Assembly (NCBI GenBank): GCA_017525605.1
Contig: JAFXSM010000027.1
Span: forward strand, 18,027-82,026
DNA from: Treponema sp.
GTDB taxonomy: Bacteria > Spirochaetota > Spirochaetia > Treponematales > Treponemataceae
Reading direction: 5' to 3'
Length of the DNA: 64,000 bases
The translations under genes and the position numbers were made by a program. The notes under the pieces were generated by a model that searched no databases, was not told the DNA's origin, and saw only the letters and a program-made list of their open reading frames with translations. Below are positions 16,384 to 24,878 of this stretch, in pieces (position 1 is the stretch's first letter; every line of letters starts with the position of its first letter).

Positions 16384-16844
16384 GCTGACCGCCTTTCCAA
16401 AAATGCGTTTATGATTTCGATAATTTCAACCTTGTTTTCCGCACTGAGTCCAAGATACGGTCGGGCGGTGATGTTCTTTTCTTTCCAGCCGTACTGATGA
16501 ACTGCGGCATAGACCTTTGTCGCTCCGACTACCACGCTCCACGAACCCGCTTCTTGTGTCAGAGAATCCATAAGGTTTCCTTGTCGCCACAAGATTCCGT
16601 TTCCCGGATTCTTTGAGCCGAATTTTTTCTGATAGTAATTTTTTGTTGATTCTGCAATATCCGCCCAAACATCACCGTCGGGCGTTTTCTTTTCCGCAAA
16701 CCTGTCTTTCGTCTGCGTTATGATTTCTTCTCCGATTGAAGCAAGCAGGGCTTTTCGCTCCGCGCTCTTCAATGCCATTCCGTTGAGCCGAGAGCATAAC
16801 GCTTTCAGCTCATCATCCTGTATCGTTACAACCGCATCAGCCAC
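16380..16844 (-). CDS. Virion morphogenesis protein (Mu gpG)
   Basis: A 154-residue phage virion morphogenesis family protein. Family features are the C-terminal VVVGATKVYAAVHQYGWKEKN and ITARPYLGLS, and an N-terminal helical part with IITQTKDRFAEKKTPDGDVW. In Mu gpG acts in tail completion. It is placed here next to the gp36-like gene and not beside gpF, which is a rearrangement compared with Mu. Confidence 0.9.
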   Translation of the reverse strand: MADAVVTIQDDELKALCSRLNGMALKSAERKALLASIGEEIITQTKDRFAEKKTPDGDVWADIAESTKNYYQKKFGSKNPGNGILWRQGNLMDSLTQEAGSWSVVVGATKVYAAVHQYGWKEKNITARPYLGLSAENKVEIIEIINAFLERRSA

Positions 16845-17284
16845 TAGAAAAGCCTTCCTTTTTTGAAATACCTTGTTTCGGGTATTCCCTGCGACTCGTC
16901 AGCCTCAACGACAAAACTTTCCTGTTCTCCAGGCCCGGAAAGTCCGCCCTTGTATTCCTTGTCTATTTTGTCTATCAGCTGCATTGTCATCTTGAACCAT
17001 TCCCGCTCATCCTCGCTGCTCGTTACCGTGTCAGTCAGTTTGTGTCTTGCGATGTCCGAACAGAAAGAACGGATTGCGTTTTCAAACTGTGGCGGAATAG
17101 GATCTGCAATGTCGCCGCTTTCTTTATCCAAGAGCCACGGCAACTGCGAAACGATTATCCCTGTCGCATCGTGCAGGGCAATCTCAACACGGTGGCTGTC
17201 AATCTCATCGCTGTCAGGTGCAAGGGGGAGCGTCCCCGCAGGAAGACGCTCCTCAAGCTCCTCTACCGTAAGGAGAGTTCTCAT
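16844..17284 (-). CDS. Mu gp36-like protein (DUF1320)
   Basis: A 146-residue DUF1320 protein, the Mu gp36 family, thought to act at the head-tail connector. The N-terminal MRTLLTVEELEERLP and central RVEIALHDATGIIVSQLPWLL are typical, as is the helical region with FCSDIARHKLTDTVTSSEDE. It overlaps its neighbours by 1-4 bases. Confidence 0.87.
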   Translation of the reverse strand: MRTLLTVEELEERLPAGTLPLAPDSDEIDSHRVEIALHDATGIIVSQLPWLLDKESGDIADPIPPQFENAIRSFCSDIARHKLTDTVTSSEDEREWFKMTMQLIDKIDKEYKGGLSGPGEQESFVVEADESQGIPETRYFKKGRLF

Positions 17285-17676
17285 TTGCTGCCCTTGATTT
17301 CAATCCACTTGTCAGCTTTGATTTTAGCCACGGCTTCTTCTGAAACCTCATATTCAGCAAAAACCTTTGTGAGCATAAGCCCGCAACGGTAATAATGCTG
17401 GGTGTGGCTCTTGTGCCGCAAAGTCAGCTTGACCTTTTTATCTTTGGTTTTGCCGTCCTTGTCATCAGCTCCACCAGCCGCCGGAGTGTCAGTCGGTGCA
17501 CCGTCACCTTTCCCGGTTTCAGCATCTGAAGCAGCGGCCTGAGTAACGGTCTGCTGAGTGTCACCGCTGTCTGTTACTGCAGGAGCGTCAGTCTGCTGAT
17601 TTTCAACAGTCTGAGCCTGTGTTTCGTTTTTCTTTTCGTCAGTTGCCTTATTTGGTTTCTTGCTGCTGTTTCCCAT
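17281..17676 (-). CDS. Mu gp35-like protein with low-complexity N-terminus
   Basis: 131 residues. The first ~85 are a Gln/Thr/Asp/Ala-rich, probably disordered tail. The last ~45 (LRHKSHTQHYYRCGLMLTKVFAEYEVSEEAVAKIKADKWIEIK) resemble the compact domain of Mu-type gp35 / HI1506-like proteins that follow the major capsid protein. It may be a capsid decoration or head-completion factor; this is inferred from position. Confidence 0.7.
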   Translation of the reverse strand: MGNSSKKPNKATDEKKNETQAQTVENQQTDAPAVTDSGDTQQTVTQAAASDAETGKGDGAPTDTPAAGGADDKDGKTKDKKVKLTLRHKSHTQHYYRCGLMLTKVFAEYEVSEEAVAKIKADKWIEIKGSK

Positions 17677-17685
17677 ATCAATCTC

Positions 17686-18609
17686 CTATGCAAGCCAAGG
17701 GTCAACGATGATTTCGACAGCCTTGTAATTGATGTTGCCTTCACCGTTTTCAAGTGTCAGTCTGTCGATTACTTTCTTTGCTGCGGAACGCAAGGAAGGC
17801 GGAACGAGAAGAGCCGTCGGTGTGATTCCCATAGGGTCTCCGCCGTCACGCTTGAAGCTCATCATCTGTGTGAGAGCCGCCTCAAAAGACTCTGCGTTCA
17901 GCTCCGCCTTCGAAGCCACAGCCTGCTGCCACAAACCATATCCACGGTTTCCACGGTAGCGGATGCCGTAAAGATACTGGTCTTTCATAAAGACGGTTTC
18001 ATTCTGATGCTCAGTGATTGCGTCCATCTCCATGCCGGTTCGGTTCTGCACGATGAACGGTTTCAGCTCCTTGTTCAGGGAGAGCAGGAACCACGGAGTT
18101 CCGTTGTCGTTCTCCGTTTTCTTGTAGATGTTGGAAACCAGAGTCGCCTCTCCGGTTCCGTCTGCGTTCGAATAGACAGGGTGCTCATCGTCGAAGAAGT
18201 GCTGGCCGTCGTAGCAGGTGTTCTCAAATCCCTGGTTAATCAGCTTTGCGACCTCACGGTCAAGGAAGTCATTTGCTTCTTCTCCCATGCTTCGGGCAAT
18301 CGTAGAGTACTGGGCGAGGTTGTCATCCTCAATATCCTCACGGGGAACACCAAGAGTTGCCTCGTACTTCTCGTTCATAATCTGGTAGCTTGACTCAGAC
18401 ATATCCTTGACCACACGGTCGCCGACCCATTTATGAAGCTGCGGAAACTTTGAGAGCCAGCCGTAAGTGTTGGATTTTGTCGATGACGGAATTTCCGTTA
18501 CGAGTTTCTTGTAAACGGAATTTGCATTGGCACTTGCGAATGCGTTCTTAAATTCTCCGCGAACGGTTGTGCGGAGAAGGTTCAAAGTCTGGTTTGTGTT
18601 GATTGCCAT
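17686..18609 (-). CDS. Major capsid protein (Mu gpT)
   Basis: A 307-residue Mu gpT family major head subunit. The signature features are LNLLRTTVRGEFKNAF at the N-terminus, then GWLSKFPQLHKWVGDRV and the central GQHFFDDEHPVYSNADGTG, with a C-terminal PPSLRSAAKKVIDR. Its ATG overlaps the stop of the protease/scaffold gene (TAATG), which couples the two. Confidence 0.94.
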   Translation of the reverse strand: MAINTNQTLNLLRTTVRGEFKNAFASANANSVYKKLVTEIPSSTKSNTYGWLSKFPQLHKWVGDRVVKDMSESSYQIMNEKYEATLGVPREDIEDDNLAQYSTIARSMGEEANDFLDREVAKLINQGFENTCYDGQHFFDDEHPVYSNADGTGEATLVSNIYKKTENDNGTPWFLLSLNKELKPFIVQNRTGMEMDAITEHQNETVFMKDQYLYGIRYRGNRGYGLWQQAVASKAELNAESFEAALTQMMSFKRDGGDPMGITPTALLVPPSLRSAAKKVIDRLTLENGEGNINYKAVEIIVDPWLA

Positions 18610-19589
18610 TATTTACCTTCCTTTTTGATTTTTTCCCATTCCTCTGCGGTGTAGCCCATAGAAGAAGCCCATTCCTTTTCAGCCGCGTTCAGTTCGACTT
18701 TTTCCTTGTTTTCAGGAGCTTTGTCCGAAACCTGAGTGCCGCCATTGATTGAAGCTGTTGCAGCCATAATCTTTTCAAACTTTTCAAAACCGTCTTTTGT
18801 AGAGCAAAGGTCAAGATAGACTTCTTTGCTTGCAGGAGCGATTTTGCCGTCCTTCACGGCTTGTTCAACTGCGGCCTCTGCCTTTGATTTGAGGGCAGCC
18901 GCGTTAAGCTCGGCAAGCTCCTTCTCTGCCTTTTCCGCTCTCTGCTGCATTGCGGCAAGGTCAGCCCTCGGAGCGTAAGAGGCAAGGTCTACGCTTTTGT
19001 TCTGCGCTCCGTTAAGCTCGGTTTTGAGCTTTTCGATTGCCGCGAGCGCGTCTGCTGTTGTGGCTGTTTCGGGAATACCCAGAGCCGCACAAAGTTCTTT
19101 ATCCATATTTTTCTCCTCCGCAGTCTCCTGCGATGAATTTAATGCTGGGTTATCAAGGTTCGGATTGTTTGTCAGGGCGGCTCTCAGAATCTCGGTGATG
19201 TTGCCGTCCTTGTCGCGTGTGAAAACAGGGCTGATGTATTTGTATTCTTTCTCCGACACGGCCTTTTGACCACGGGAGTTCCATTCGACATCCGCCCAGA
19301 TTGAGCCGTCAGCCTCAGTCGTGAAATTCCTGAACCAGCCGAAAGCCGGAGCTTCTCCGCCGTTTGGAGCTGCAAGATCTGTGGAGTGGTTCTCGTCAAT
19401 GACACAGCCGTTTTTGACAGTAACACGGCTGCTTGCGTTCATCTTTGCACAAAGTGCGGCAGGGTCGCTGTTCTTCCATCTTCGACCGTCAACGCCGACA
19501 ATCTCTTTTCCCGCCGGAAGAATCTGGATTCTTGCGGGAACACCGTCAGCTGCGTTGAGGCATAAAAAAAGGCTCTCAGTAATTTTCAT
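18609..19589 (-). CDS. Capsid protease/scaffold (Mu gpI)
   Basis: A 326-residue Mu gpI-like protein. Residues 1-150 are the protease part (VIDENHSTDLAAPNGGEAPAFGWF..., SEKEYKYISPVF). The Ala/Glu-rich coiled coil at about 165-260 would be the scaffold that directs capsid assembly, which in Mu is also made separately as gpZ. The start ATG lies in the loop of a terminator-like hairpin, so entry into this late operon may be controlled (see 19564). The Mor gene lies directly upstream. Confidence 0.9.
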   Translation of the reverse strand: MKITESLFLCLNAADGVPARIQILPAGKEIVGVDGRRWKNSDPAALCAKMNASSRVTVKNGCVIDENHSTDLAAPNGGEAPAFGWFRNFTTEADGSIWADVEWNSRGQKAVSEKEYKYISPVFTRDKDGNITEILRAALTNNPNLDNPALNSSQETAEEKNMDKELCAALGIPETATTADALAAIEKLKTELNGAQNKSVDLASYAPRADLAAMQQRAEKAEKELAELNAAALKSKAEAAVEQAVKDGKIAPASKEVYLDLCSTKDGFEKFEKIMAATASINGGTQVSDKAPENKEKVELNAAEKEWASSMGYTAEEWEKIKKEGK

Positions 19590-19600
19590 ACTGAAAGCCT
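19564..19600 (-). promoter_or_regulatory. Terminator-like hairpin enclosing the start codon of the capsid protease gene
   Basis: On the minus strand, AGGCTTTCAGT, a short loop containing ATG, then ACTGAGAGCCT followed directly by TTTTTTA. The two arms (19590-19600, 19570-19580) pair with one internal mismatch. The structure has the form of an intrinsic terminator whose loop holds the gene's own start codon. It could attenuate transcription or block translation unless ribosomes or a late activator open it. Confidence 0.6.
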
Positions 19601-19635
19601 AAATCATTTCTGCTCTGCATTTGCTATAACCGCCG

Positions 19636-20097
19636 TTAAAACTCATCGAACAGCAAGGGCTGGGGGTCCTCCCTCATAAGTTCCAGCGCACGCTCGCGAA
19701 GCCTGTAAATCTGCGTGAATGTTATTTTGTACTCACGGCAAAGCTCGCCGCGCGACTCGTCCGTGCCGTCGTATTTCTCGTAGATTTCCTTCGCCACCTC
19801 ATCACGGAACGCCCTCGCTTCCTGCGGGATATAAAGCTGGACTCCGCCAAACTGCGACATAAGGACTTCCAACATCTTCTCAGCAGTTCCGTCCCCGACC
19901 GCATCGGAAAGGATTCCGAAGACCTGCTCCGCTGTCTTGGAGTTGTCCCGCTTGAACTTCGGAAGGAAAATCATCTGTCCGCCGTAATACTGGCAGATTG
20001 CACGGATTCCTTTGACCGCCGTCTCATGTTCACCTGCACCAAGCCGTACGGAGCAGGAAGCCACCATCTCTTTTGCAAGGTTCAGTTTTTCCATCAT
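19636..20097 (-). CDS. mor: Mor-like middle-transcription activator
   Basis: A 153-residue protein of the Mor/C activator family. The C-terminus has the family helix-turn-helix: RDEVAKEIYEKYDGTDESRGELCREYKITFTQIYRLRERA. The family dimerisation strand GGVQLYIPQE precedes it. In Mu, Mor activates the middle promoter for C, which then turns on late genes. Here no separate C gene is found and this gene directly precedes the capsid operon, so it may be the only late activator. Confidence 0.9.
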   Translation of the reverse strand: MMEKLNLAKEMVASCSVRLGAGEHETAVKGIRAICQYYGGQMIFLPKFKRDNSKTAEQVFGILSDAVGDGTAEKMLEVLMSQFGGVQLYIPQEARAFRDEVAKEIYEKYDGTDESRGELCREYKITFTQIYRLRERALELMREDPQPLLFDEF

Positions 20098-20528
20098 AGC
20101 TCCTTCTTGTCTGGATTCAGTCCAGCATCCGCCATCATCTTCCGCAAGGCGATTATGACATTCTGGGAATCCTTTGCCGTCATAAAGCGCGGGTGGTCTG
20201 CCCCCGTGATTCTCTTGATGAACTTATACAAAGCCCTGTCCGACTTGTCGCGTGCGACAAGCTCCCACATTCCCTTGATGTAGTCCATCTGCGCCTTGCT
20301 TGTGTCCCAGCCGATTTCCTCTTCTTTGGTCTCCGGTCTTTTGATTTTGAATCCGAGCTTCTTCATTGCATCCAGAACTTCTTTCAGCTCAAAGACATTC
20401 ATCTCGGAGCAACTTGTTTTCTTTGTCATGCCTTCCAGAATCGCCCGGTAATCCTCATCGGAAAGTCCGATTTGAGACTTTGCGATGTGAATCAGCTGAA
20501 TGATTTTTGACCTGTCGATTTTTCCCAT
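20094..20528 (-). CDS. GemA-like regulator (Mu gp16, DUF1018)
   Basis: A 144-residue DUF1018 protein. The signature is IIQLIHIAKSQIGLSDEDYRAIL near the N-terminus, and LWELVARD-like and FIKRITGADHPRFMTAKDSQNVI segments in the C-terminal half. In Mu, GemA modulates host gene expression and DNA relaxation. It overlaps the mor gene by 4 bases. An AGGAG ribosome site precedes it, downstream of a long hairpin. Confidence 0.9.
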   Translation of the reverse strand: MGKIDRSKIIQLIHIAKSQIGLSDEDYRAILEGMTKKTSCSEMNVFELKEVLDAMKKLGFKIKRPETKEEEIGWDTSKAQMDYIKGMWELVARDKSDRALYKFIKRITGADHPRFMTAKDSQNVIIALRKMMADAGLNPDKKEL

Positions 20529-20556
20529 TTTTTCACTCCTAGAGTAGCAGTTTTTC

Positions 20557-20604
20557 TGCCCCTGTATCGCCTTAGGCTGTACAGCCCTCGCGACAACAGG
20601 GGCA
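20557..20604 (-). promoter_or_regulatory. 48-base hairpin in the gemA leader
   Basis: Outer arms TGCCCCTGT / ACAGGGGCA (9 bp, perfect), inner TCGC/GCGA, and an apical perfect palindrome GGCTGTACAGCC. There is no U-run on the coding strand, so it is not a simple terminator. It lies between the ribbon-helix-helix gene and the ribosome site of gemA, and is a candidate for RNA-level control or a protein-binding site. Confidence 0.6.
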
Positions 20605-20623
20605 AGGTCGGCTAATTTTCCAA

Positions 20624-20923
20624 TTATTCCTTTTTCTTCGCTTTAGCAGGGTATTTTGTCATGTACTGCTCCATCGCAAAAGTCGCAAAACTTCCGATGC
20701 TTCCAAACTTTTTGCACTCCATGTAATCTGAAAGCTCACGGTAATTTGTGACATCAAGAAGGACTTTCTTTCTGTTGCCGTCTGCAGCTCCGTTTGCAAG
20801 AATCATTTTTACAAGCTCGCTCTTGGCGAAGGCCGTTGCCCTAAGTCCCTGAGCCTCAGCCATTTTTTCCAGAGTTGAAAACTGCTCGTCAGAAATCTCG
20901 ATTGAAATTCTTTTTCCACCCAT
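20624..20923 (-). CDS. Small DNA-binding protein, ribbon-helix-helix-like
   Basis: 99 residues. The N-terminus KRISIEISDEQFSTLEKMAEAQGL looks like a ribbon-helix-helix strand and helix, and the rest is helical with a lysine-rich end (KYPAKAKKKE). It sits in the early operon, between MuB and gemA. It could regulate early genes; I do not recognise a specific family. GGAGG stands 7 bases before the ATG. Confidence 0.7.
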   Translation of the reverse strand: MGGKRISIEISDEQFSTLEKMAEAQGLRATAFAKSELVKMILANGAADGNRKKVLLDVTNYRELSDYMECKKFGSIGSFATFAMEQYMTKYPAKAKKKE

Positions 20924-20935
20924 AGCATTTGCCTC

Positions 20936-21793
20936 CTAAAGTGAATTGACAACATCAGCATCAACCGCATCAGCTCCAAGTTCTGATGCCTGGTTCATCG
21001 CACGGCGTACCCAGTTATTTATCAGAAGCGGGTAAGCCACGCTGTAGACTACATTTCGTCTTGTTGCCTTGCGGAGCTTTTCTGCAAGTGCCTCACAGCC
21101 TTCGTCCGTGATGATTTTTGAACGCTCTTTTCCGAGTCGCTTGAACTTGATGTCGAGATAGTCTGCAATCTCTTTTCCAGTTCCGAGCGGATGAAGCTCA
21201 AGAACCTCAATTCTACGGATAACCTCGCGGGCTTCCCAGTTCTGCGATTCGTCCAGCTTCGCTTTCATCTCCACCTGACCGATAAGCACGATTGCGAGCA
21301 GCTTCTTGAAACCGTCCTCAAGCTCCCAAAAGCGTTTGAGGTATTTCAAAGTCGGGATGCTCAAATCGTGAGCCTCTTCAATCATCAGCACATGGTTATA
21401 TCCTGCACGGCTTGAATTGACGAGGATTCTTTCAACCTGTCTTGATTTTGCTTCAAGCGTTCTTCTTGGTTTCTCAGCAGAGCAGTCCTGTATGATTGCA
21501 TCACAAATCGCGCTTGTTGTGAGCTTGCCTTTGTCGATTGAGCGTGGTGCAATGATTTTGATTTTCTGTCCCTCGCTCTGAATCCTGTCCATAGCGTAAC
21601 GGCGGATTGTTGTCTTTCCGCTTCCGCTCTCACCAAGCAGGGCGACCATTCCACCGACCTTTGCCGTGGTGTAAAGGAACTCCGCAATAAAGCGGGTCTC
21701 GTCCGTAAGGAAGACATCATCTGCTTTTGTGACATCTCCGCTGAATGGGTCTTGTGTAAGTTTGAACTGTCTGTACGCTTTCATCGTCAGCAT
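20936..21793 (-). CDS. Transposition helper ATPase (MuB-like)
   Basis: A 285-residue AAA+ ATPase. The Walker A is LLGESGSGKTTIRR (residues about 54-67); the Walker B is VLMIEEAHDL (about 134-143), followed by LLAIVLIGQVEMK as sensor region. MuB-type ATPases coat target DNA, bring the transposase to distant sites and give target immunity. It lies 18 bases after the transposase gene, as in Mu. A separate N-terminal helix-turn-helix as in Mu B is not evident (Mu B is 312 residues). Confidence 0.92.
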   Translation of the reverse strand: MLTMKAYRQFKLTQDPFSGDVTKADDVFLTDETRFIAEFLYTTAKVGGMVALLGESGSGKTTIRRYAMDRIQSEGQKIKIIAPRSIDKGKLTTSAICDAIIQDCSAEKPRRTLEAKSRQVERILVNSSRAGYNHVLMIEEAHDLSIPTLKYLKRFWELEDGFKKLLAIVLIGQVEMKAKLDESQNWEAREVIRRIEVLELHPLGTGKEIADYLDIKFKRLGKERSKIITDEGCEALAEKLRKATRRNVVYSVAYPLLINNWVRRAMNQASELGADAVDADVVNSL

Positions 21794-21811
21794 AATATTC
21801 TCCTATTGGCT

Positions 21812-23539
21812 TTATGCCAGCTTGACGGCATTTTCTGAGCCGTCCGTGTATTCTCTAACCAAATCATCAACGAGCTGGGCAGGAACTCCGTCCGGGAATT
21901 CTTTTTTCAAGCCCGCAATGAAACCATCGGGAATGAAACCCGCCCTTGCCTTGAACCGCTTCGCCATCTCAACAGGAGTGATAAGGATGTCGTGAACCTC
22001 AACAGTTCCAGCCGCAACCTCAACCTGCTTTCCTGTCTGTGTCTTGAAGAACGGATTCGCCTCCGTGCGGATAAGGCTGTGGGTTTTGAATCCCTGACCG
22101 TCCGTAACCTTTGCGAACGGAACATCTGATTTCTCGTCGCCCAATGCCAGAGCCGCAAGCTCCTTCGTGTTCTTCTCAATGAGTGTGTCGGGCTGGCTCT
22201 TGTATTCTTTGCCGAACACAGGAGCTGCAATATCAAAGCCAACTCTGTCATACTCAATCGGCTTCACCTCAAAGCTCACAACCTCGCCGGTGCTGTCCTG
22301 ATAGCTTACGAGTGCAAGTGCCTCATCGCTCACCAGAATCGGCTGAACATTCACCGTCATTCCCACCATGATGTCAGGCAGGGCTGAAAGGCTGTAGCGT
22401 GTTGCCTGTTTGTTCTTAGGATGCACGAAGCTGATTGCAAGGTCTCCGCCCACCGTCCGAACCTGCACGCCAGTCGTGAAAATCTGTCGGCAGATTTCCT
22501 CGTCCGGCAGCTCCCTCAACTGGTCCTGCTGAATCCAGTTCCAGATCATAGTTCGGCTTCCGACCTTGCGGCCATTCCGGGTGATTCTCGTATCACGGTG
22601 TTCAAGCGTATTTGCGTTGAATGCCGCGCACCATCTCTCAGCCGCATCGTTCAGCTCTTCCATTGAGTTGACGGTCTCCAAGTGGAGAAGACTCTCAAAC
22701 TGCCGCTCAACGATGTCGTTGGACTTCTCGACCTGTCCTTTTGCCCTCGGATTTCCCGGAAGGTGTGGTTTTGTCTCCACACGAAGGGCTTTGAGAGCAT
22801 TAGTTACAGGCTTTGAGACGTTGGCAGAACCGCAGTCCCAAATCAGAAGCTCCGGCAAACCGTGGAAGTTGTAGAGCGGGTCTTTTTTCTTTCCCCACGC
22901 ATACAACAAAAAGTCGTACATATTAGCCGAGTTTTCGCCAGCTGCCGCATAGTATCGGACACAGATTGTGCCTGAGTAGTGGTCAGTCAAAACATACCGC
23001 CAGCACTTCAAGTTTTCCCTGCCTTCCAAAAACGGCTTGTTCTTGTAGACCTCATCATCACGCAGGAACTTCTGCTTTCCGTTCGGTGCGAAGTACATCA
23101 ACGCAACCGAAGGGTCGGCAAAATGAACCTGGTTCGGGTACTCCGTCCGCATCCTCTGGTGAGGACTTGGCTTAGAAGTAACCTCAGTCGCAAGCGTCCT
23201 GTCTTTAAGAAGCCCGCTCAGCTGTCTTACAGAAAGCGGAATGTCAAAGCCGTTCTGAAGAAGAACCGCCCTTGCGTTTTCTATGCTCATTGTTTTCTTT
23301 CCGTTTTTTCGGACTGAGTTCTGCAGGATTGCGGCGAGCGTTTTAAGGGTGTCCTCGTCAACGGAGGTCTTGCCGCTGTCGCATCTTTCCTTCCTGTTGC
23401 TCATCCAGCCCGATTCTTTGAGGACTGCATAGGCCTTGTCCTTGCCGAAGCCGAACAGCCTGCACATCTCGGCAATAATTGCGCTCCGCTCTTTTGCCGT
23501 TTGTGCCGCTTTCATCTGCAGAACAAAATCCTCGTACAT
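21812..23539 (-). CDS. DDE transposase (MuA-like)
   Basis: A 575-residue transposase of the Mu A type with an rve core. The catalytic triad is visible as D142 (VHFADPSVA), D235 (LLIWDCGSAN) and E271 (AKGQVEKSND), with the normal 35-residue spacing between D and E. An N-terminal helix-turn-helix region (about 1-120) would bind the element ends. The C-terminal Mu-type beta-barrel domain begins near residue 340 (GSRTMIWNW...). It carries out integration and replicative transposition of this prophage. Mu A has 663 residues; the difference is at the N-terminus, where the enhancer-binding domain seems absent. Confidence 0.94.
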   Translation of the reverse strand: MYEDFVLQMKAAQTAKERSAIIAEMCRLFGFGKDKAYAVLKESGWMSNRKERCDSGKTSVDEDTLKTLAAILQNSVRKNGKKTMSIENARAVLLQNGFDIPLSVRQLSGLLKDRTLATEVTSKPSPHQRMRTEYPNQVHFADPSVALMYFAPNGKQKFLRDDEVYKNKPFLEGRENLKCWRYVLTDHYSGTICVRYYAAAGENSANMYDFLLYAWGKKKDPLYNFHGLPELLIWDCGSANVSKPVTNALKALRVETKPHLPGNPRAKGQVEKSNDIVERQFESLLHLETVNSMEELNDAAERWCAAFNANTLEHRDTRITRNGRKVGSRTMIWNWIQQDQLRELPDEEICRQIFTTGVQVRTVGGDLAISFVHPKNKQATRYSLSALPDIMVGMTVNVQPILVSDEALALVSYQDSTGEVVSFEVKPIEYDRVGFDIAAPVFGKEYKSQPDTLIEKNTKELAALALGDEKSDVPFAKVTDGQGFKTHSLIRTEANPFFKTQTGKQVEVAAGTVEVHDILITPVEMAKRFKARAGFIPDGFIAGLKKEFPDGVPAQLVDDLVREYTDGSENAVKLA

Positions 23540-23542
23540 GGC

Positions 23543-24418
23543 TTACTCCTTTCTCATCGGGCGGATGTTCTCCATGTCCTGATTGAAGTCCTGATACTTG
23601 TCATCGAAGAGGCTGTAGAACTCACCAACGCCGTCAGAAAGCGAATCCAGCTGGTCAACAGTAACGCCCTCTGTTTCCTGCGCCCTTGCAAGAAGCCTGT
23701 TCAGCTCGTCAAGCTCGGCGTTCATCGAAGAAAAGCGGATTATCATCTGCTTGCGGATTTCTTTGAGCGACTGCTCGGCAAGCTCTTCTTTTGTTGGAGA
23801 CTGCTTTCCGGCAACCTCCATCTCAAGCTCGCTGATTTTGCTTTCCTTCTTGCGGACAACATTCTCAACAGCTTCAATCTGCTTGGCGTGTTCTACTTCT
23901 AGTTTTGTCTTTTCGTCACGAAGCTGACGGAGGGCGTTTCTGAGTTCCCGAACGGTCATAGCGGCAACATCGTCAGAAGTTCCAAGACCTTCGATTTTTT
24001 CGCCGTTAACAAAATCCTGTGTCTGTTTATCATCAAGAACTGTAAGTGCTTTAAGTTTTGAACTCCCCAAATTCCCCAACGTTGGGGAATTTCCAAATTT
24101 CAGAGCAGCTGACATTGCATAGTTTGCCGAAGTCTGCGAAAGACCAAGTTCCTCAACCGCTGCCATAAAATTTCCATGTCCTTCATTCACTTTTAGCAAA
24201 AGAAGCTGAGCACCAAGACCAAGCATTCCGCTTGCCATCTGTTCCTGATAAAACTTTGCTTTTTCCAGACAGGCGTTAAGACTGTAGTTTTCACCATTTT
24301 CAAGAAAGCGGGCGTTTATCTCCTCTTTTCTCTGAAGGGCGTTCTGAGCTGACTGAGCAACCAAGTCCATTGCTCTGGCATTTTCATCTGTTGATGTTTC
24401 TAAAGGTTTTCTACCCAT
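23543..24418 (-). CDS. Early coiled-coil protein (DUF3102-like)
   Basis: 291 residues. A central segment (LEKAKFYQEQMASGMLGLGAQLLLLKVNEGHGNFMAAVEELGLSQTSANYAMSAA) resembles DUF3102-type phage proteins with a possible helix-turn-helix. The C-terminal half (residues about 160-265) is a long coiled coil. I chose the ATG at 24418 because GAGG lies 6 bases upstream; the GTG 12 bases earlier is part of that ribosome site. It lies 3 bases before the transposase gene, so a role in transposition or replication is likely but unproven. Confidence 0.75.
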   Translation of the reverse strand: MGRKPLETSTDENARAMDLVAQSAQNALQRKEEINARFLENGENYSLNACLEKAKFYQEQMASGMLGLGAQLLLLKVNEGHGNFMAAVEELGLSQTSANYAMSAALKFGNSPTLGNLGSSKLKALTVLDDKQTQDFVNGEKIEGLGTSDDVAAMTVRELRNALRQLRDEKTKLEVEHAKQIEAVENVVRKKESKISELEMEVAGKQSPTKEELAEQSLKEIRKQMIIRFSSMNAELDELNRLLARAQETEGVTVDQLDSLSDGVGEFYSLFDDKYQDFNQDMENIRPMRKE

Positions 24419-24436
24419 GATTTTCCTCACTTTTTA

Positions 24437-24733
24437 TCACTGCATCGCAGTAGCATATTTCTCTTCTTCTTTGGAAAGCTCCAGTCGGGCCACCTTGTAA
24501 GACTTCATTATCTGCCCTGCGATTCCGCCGAACTTTGGCGACAAACGCCACTTTCCGTGCGCGTTCCGCTCCGCCCAGCCGAACTGCTCAAAGAGTGCCA
24601 TATCACGGCAGATATTCGACTGTGTTGTACCTACAGATTTTGCAAGCTCTTTGTTGGCAATTCCTTCAAGATGGTTTTCGTAGAGGATTTCTGTTATCGC
24701 AAAAATCCTCGCCTGTGAATTCATCTTTTCCAT
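24437..24733 (-). CDS. Small winged-helix protein
   Basis: 98 residues with an IclR/MarR-like winged helix: RIFAITEILYENHLEGIANKELAKSVGTTQSNICRDMALFEQFGWAERN. Such small proteins in Mu-like early operons probably regulate transcription. The start at 24733 fits a GAGGTG ribosome site. That site overlaps the stop of the short upstream ORF, which suggests coupling. Confidence 0.75.
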   Translation of the reverse strand: MEKMNSQARIFAITEILYENHLEGIANKELAKSVGTTQSNICRDMALFEQFGWAERNAHGKWRLSPKFGGIAGQIMKSYKVARLELSKEEEKYATAMQ

Positions 24734-24738
24734 ACGCT

Positions 24739-24870
24739 TCACCTCATTCTGATTTTAAGTGCGGCGTCCCGAATCGCTATCCCCAAACGCTGGATTCTGC
24801 CGCTATGAATGCGTTCTCCAAAGGCTTTGATTCTCATTCCCCACCTGTACACAAAGCCCATCATACGCAT
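24739..24870 (-). CDS. 43-residue basic protein in the early operon
   Basis: This short ORF starts with MRMMGFVYRWGMRIKAFGER after a strong GAGGGGG ribosome site, and its stop falls inside the ribosome site of the next gene. It encodes a very basic peptide (10 Arg/Lys plus His) with an amphipathic look. No family is recognised. Early regions of transposable phages often hold such small genes, and the tight spacing on both sides supports it. Confidence 0.6.
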   Translation of the reverse strand: MRMMGFVYRWGMRIKAFGERIHSGRIQRLGIAIRDAALKIRMR

Positions 24871-24878
24871 TCCCCCTC

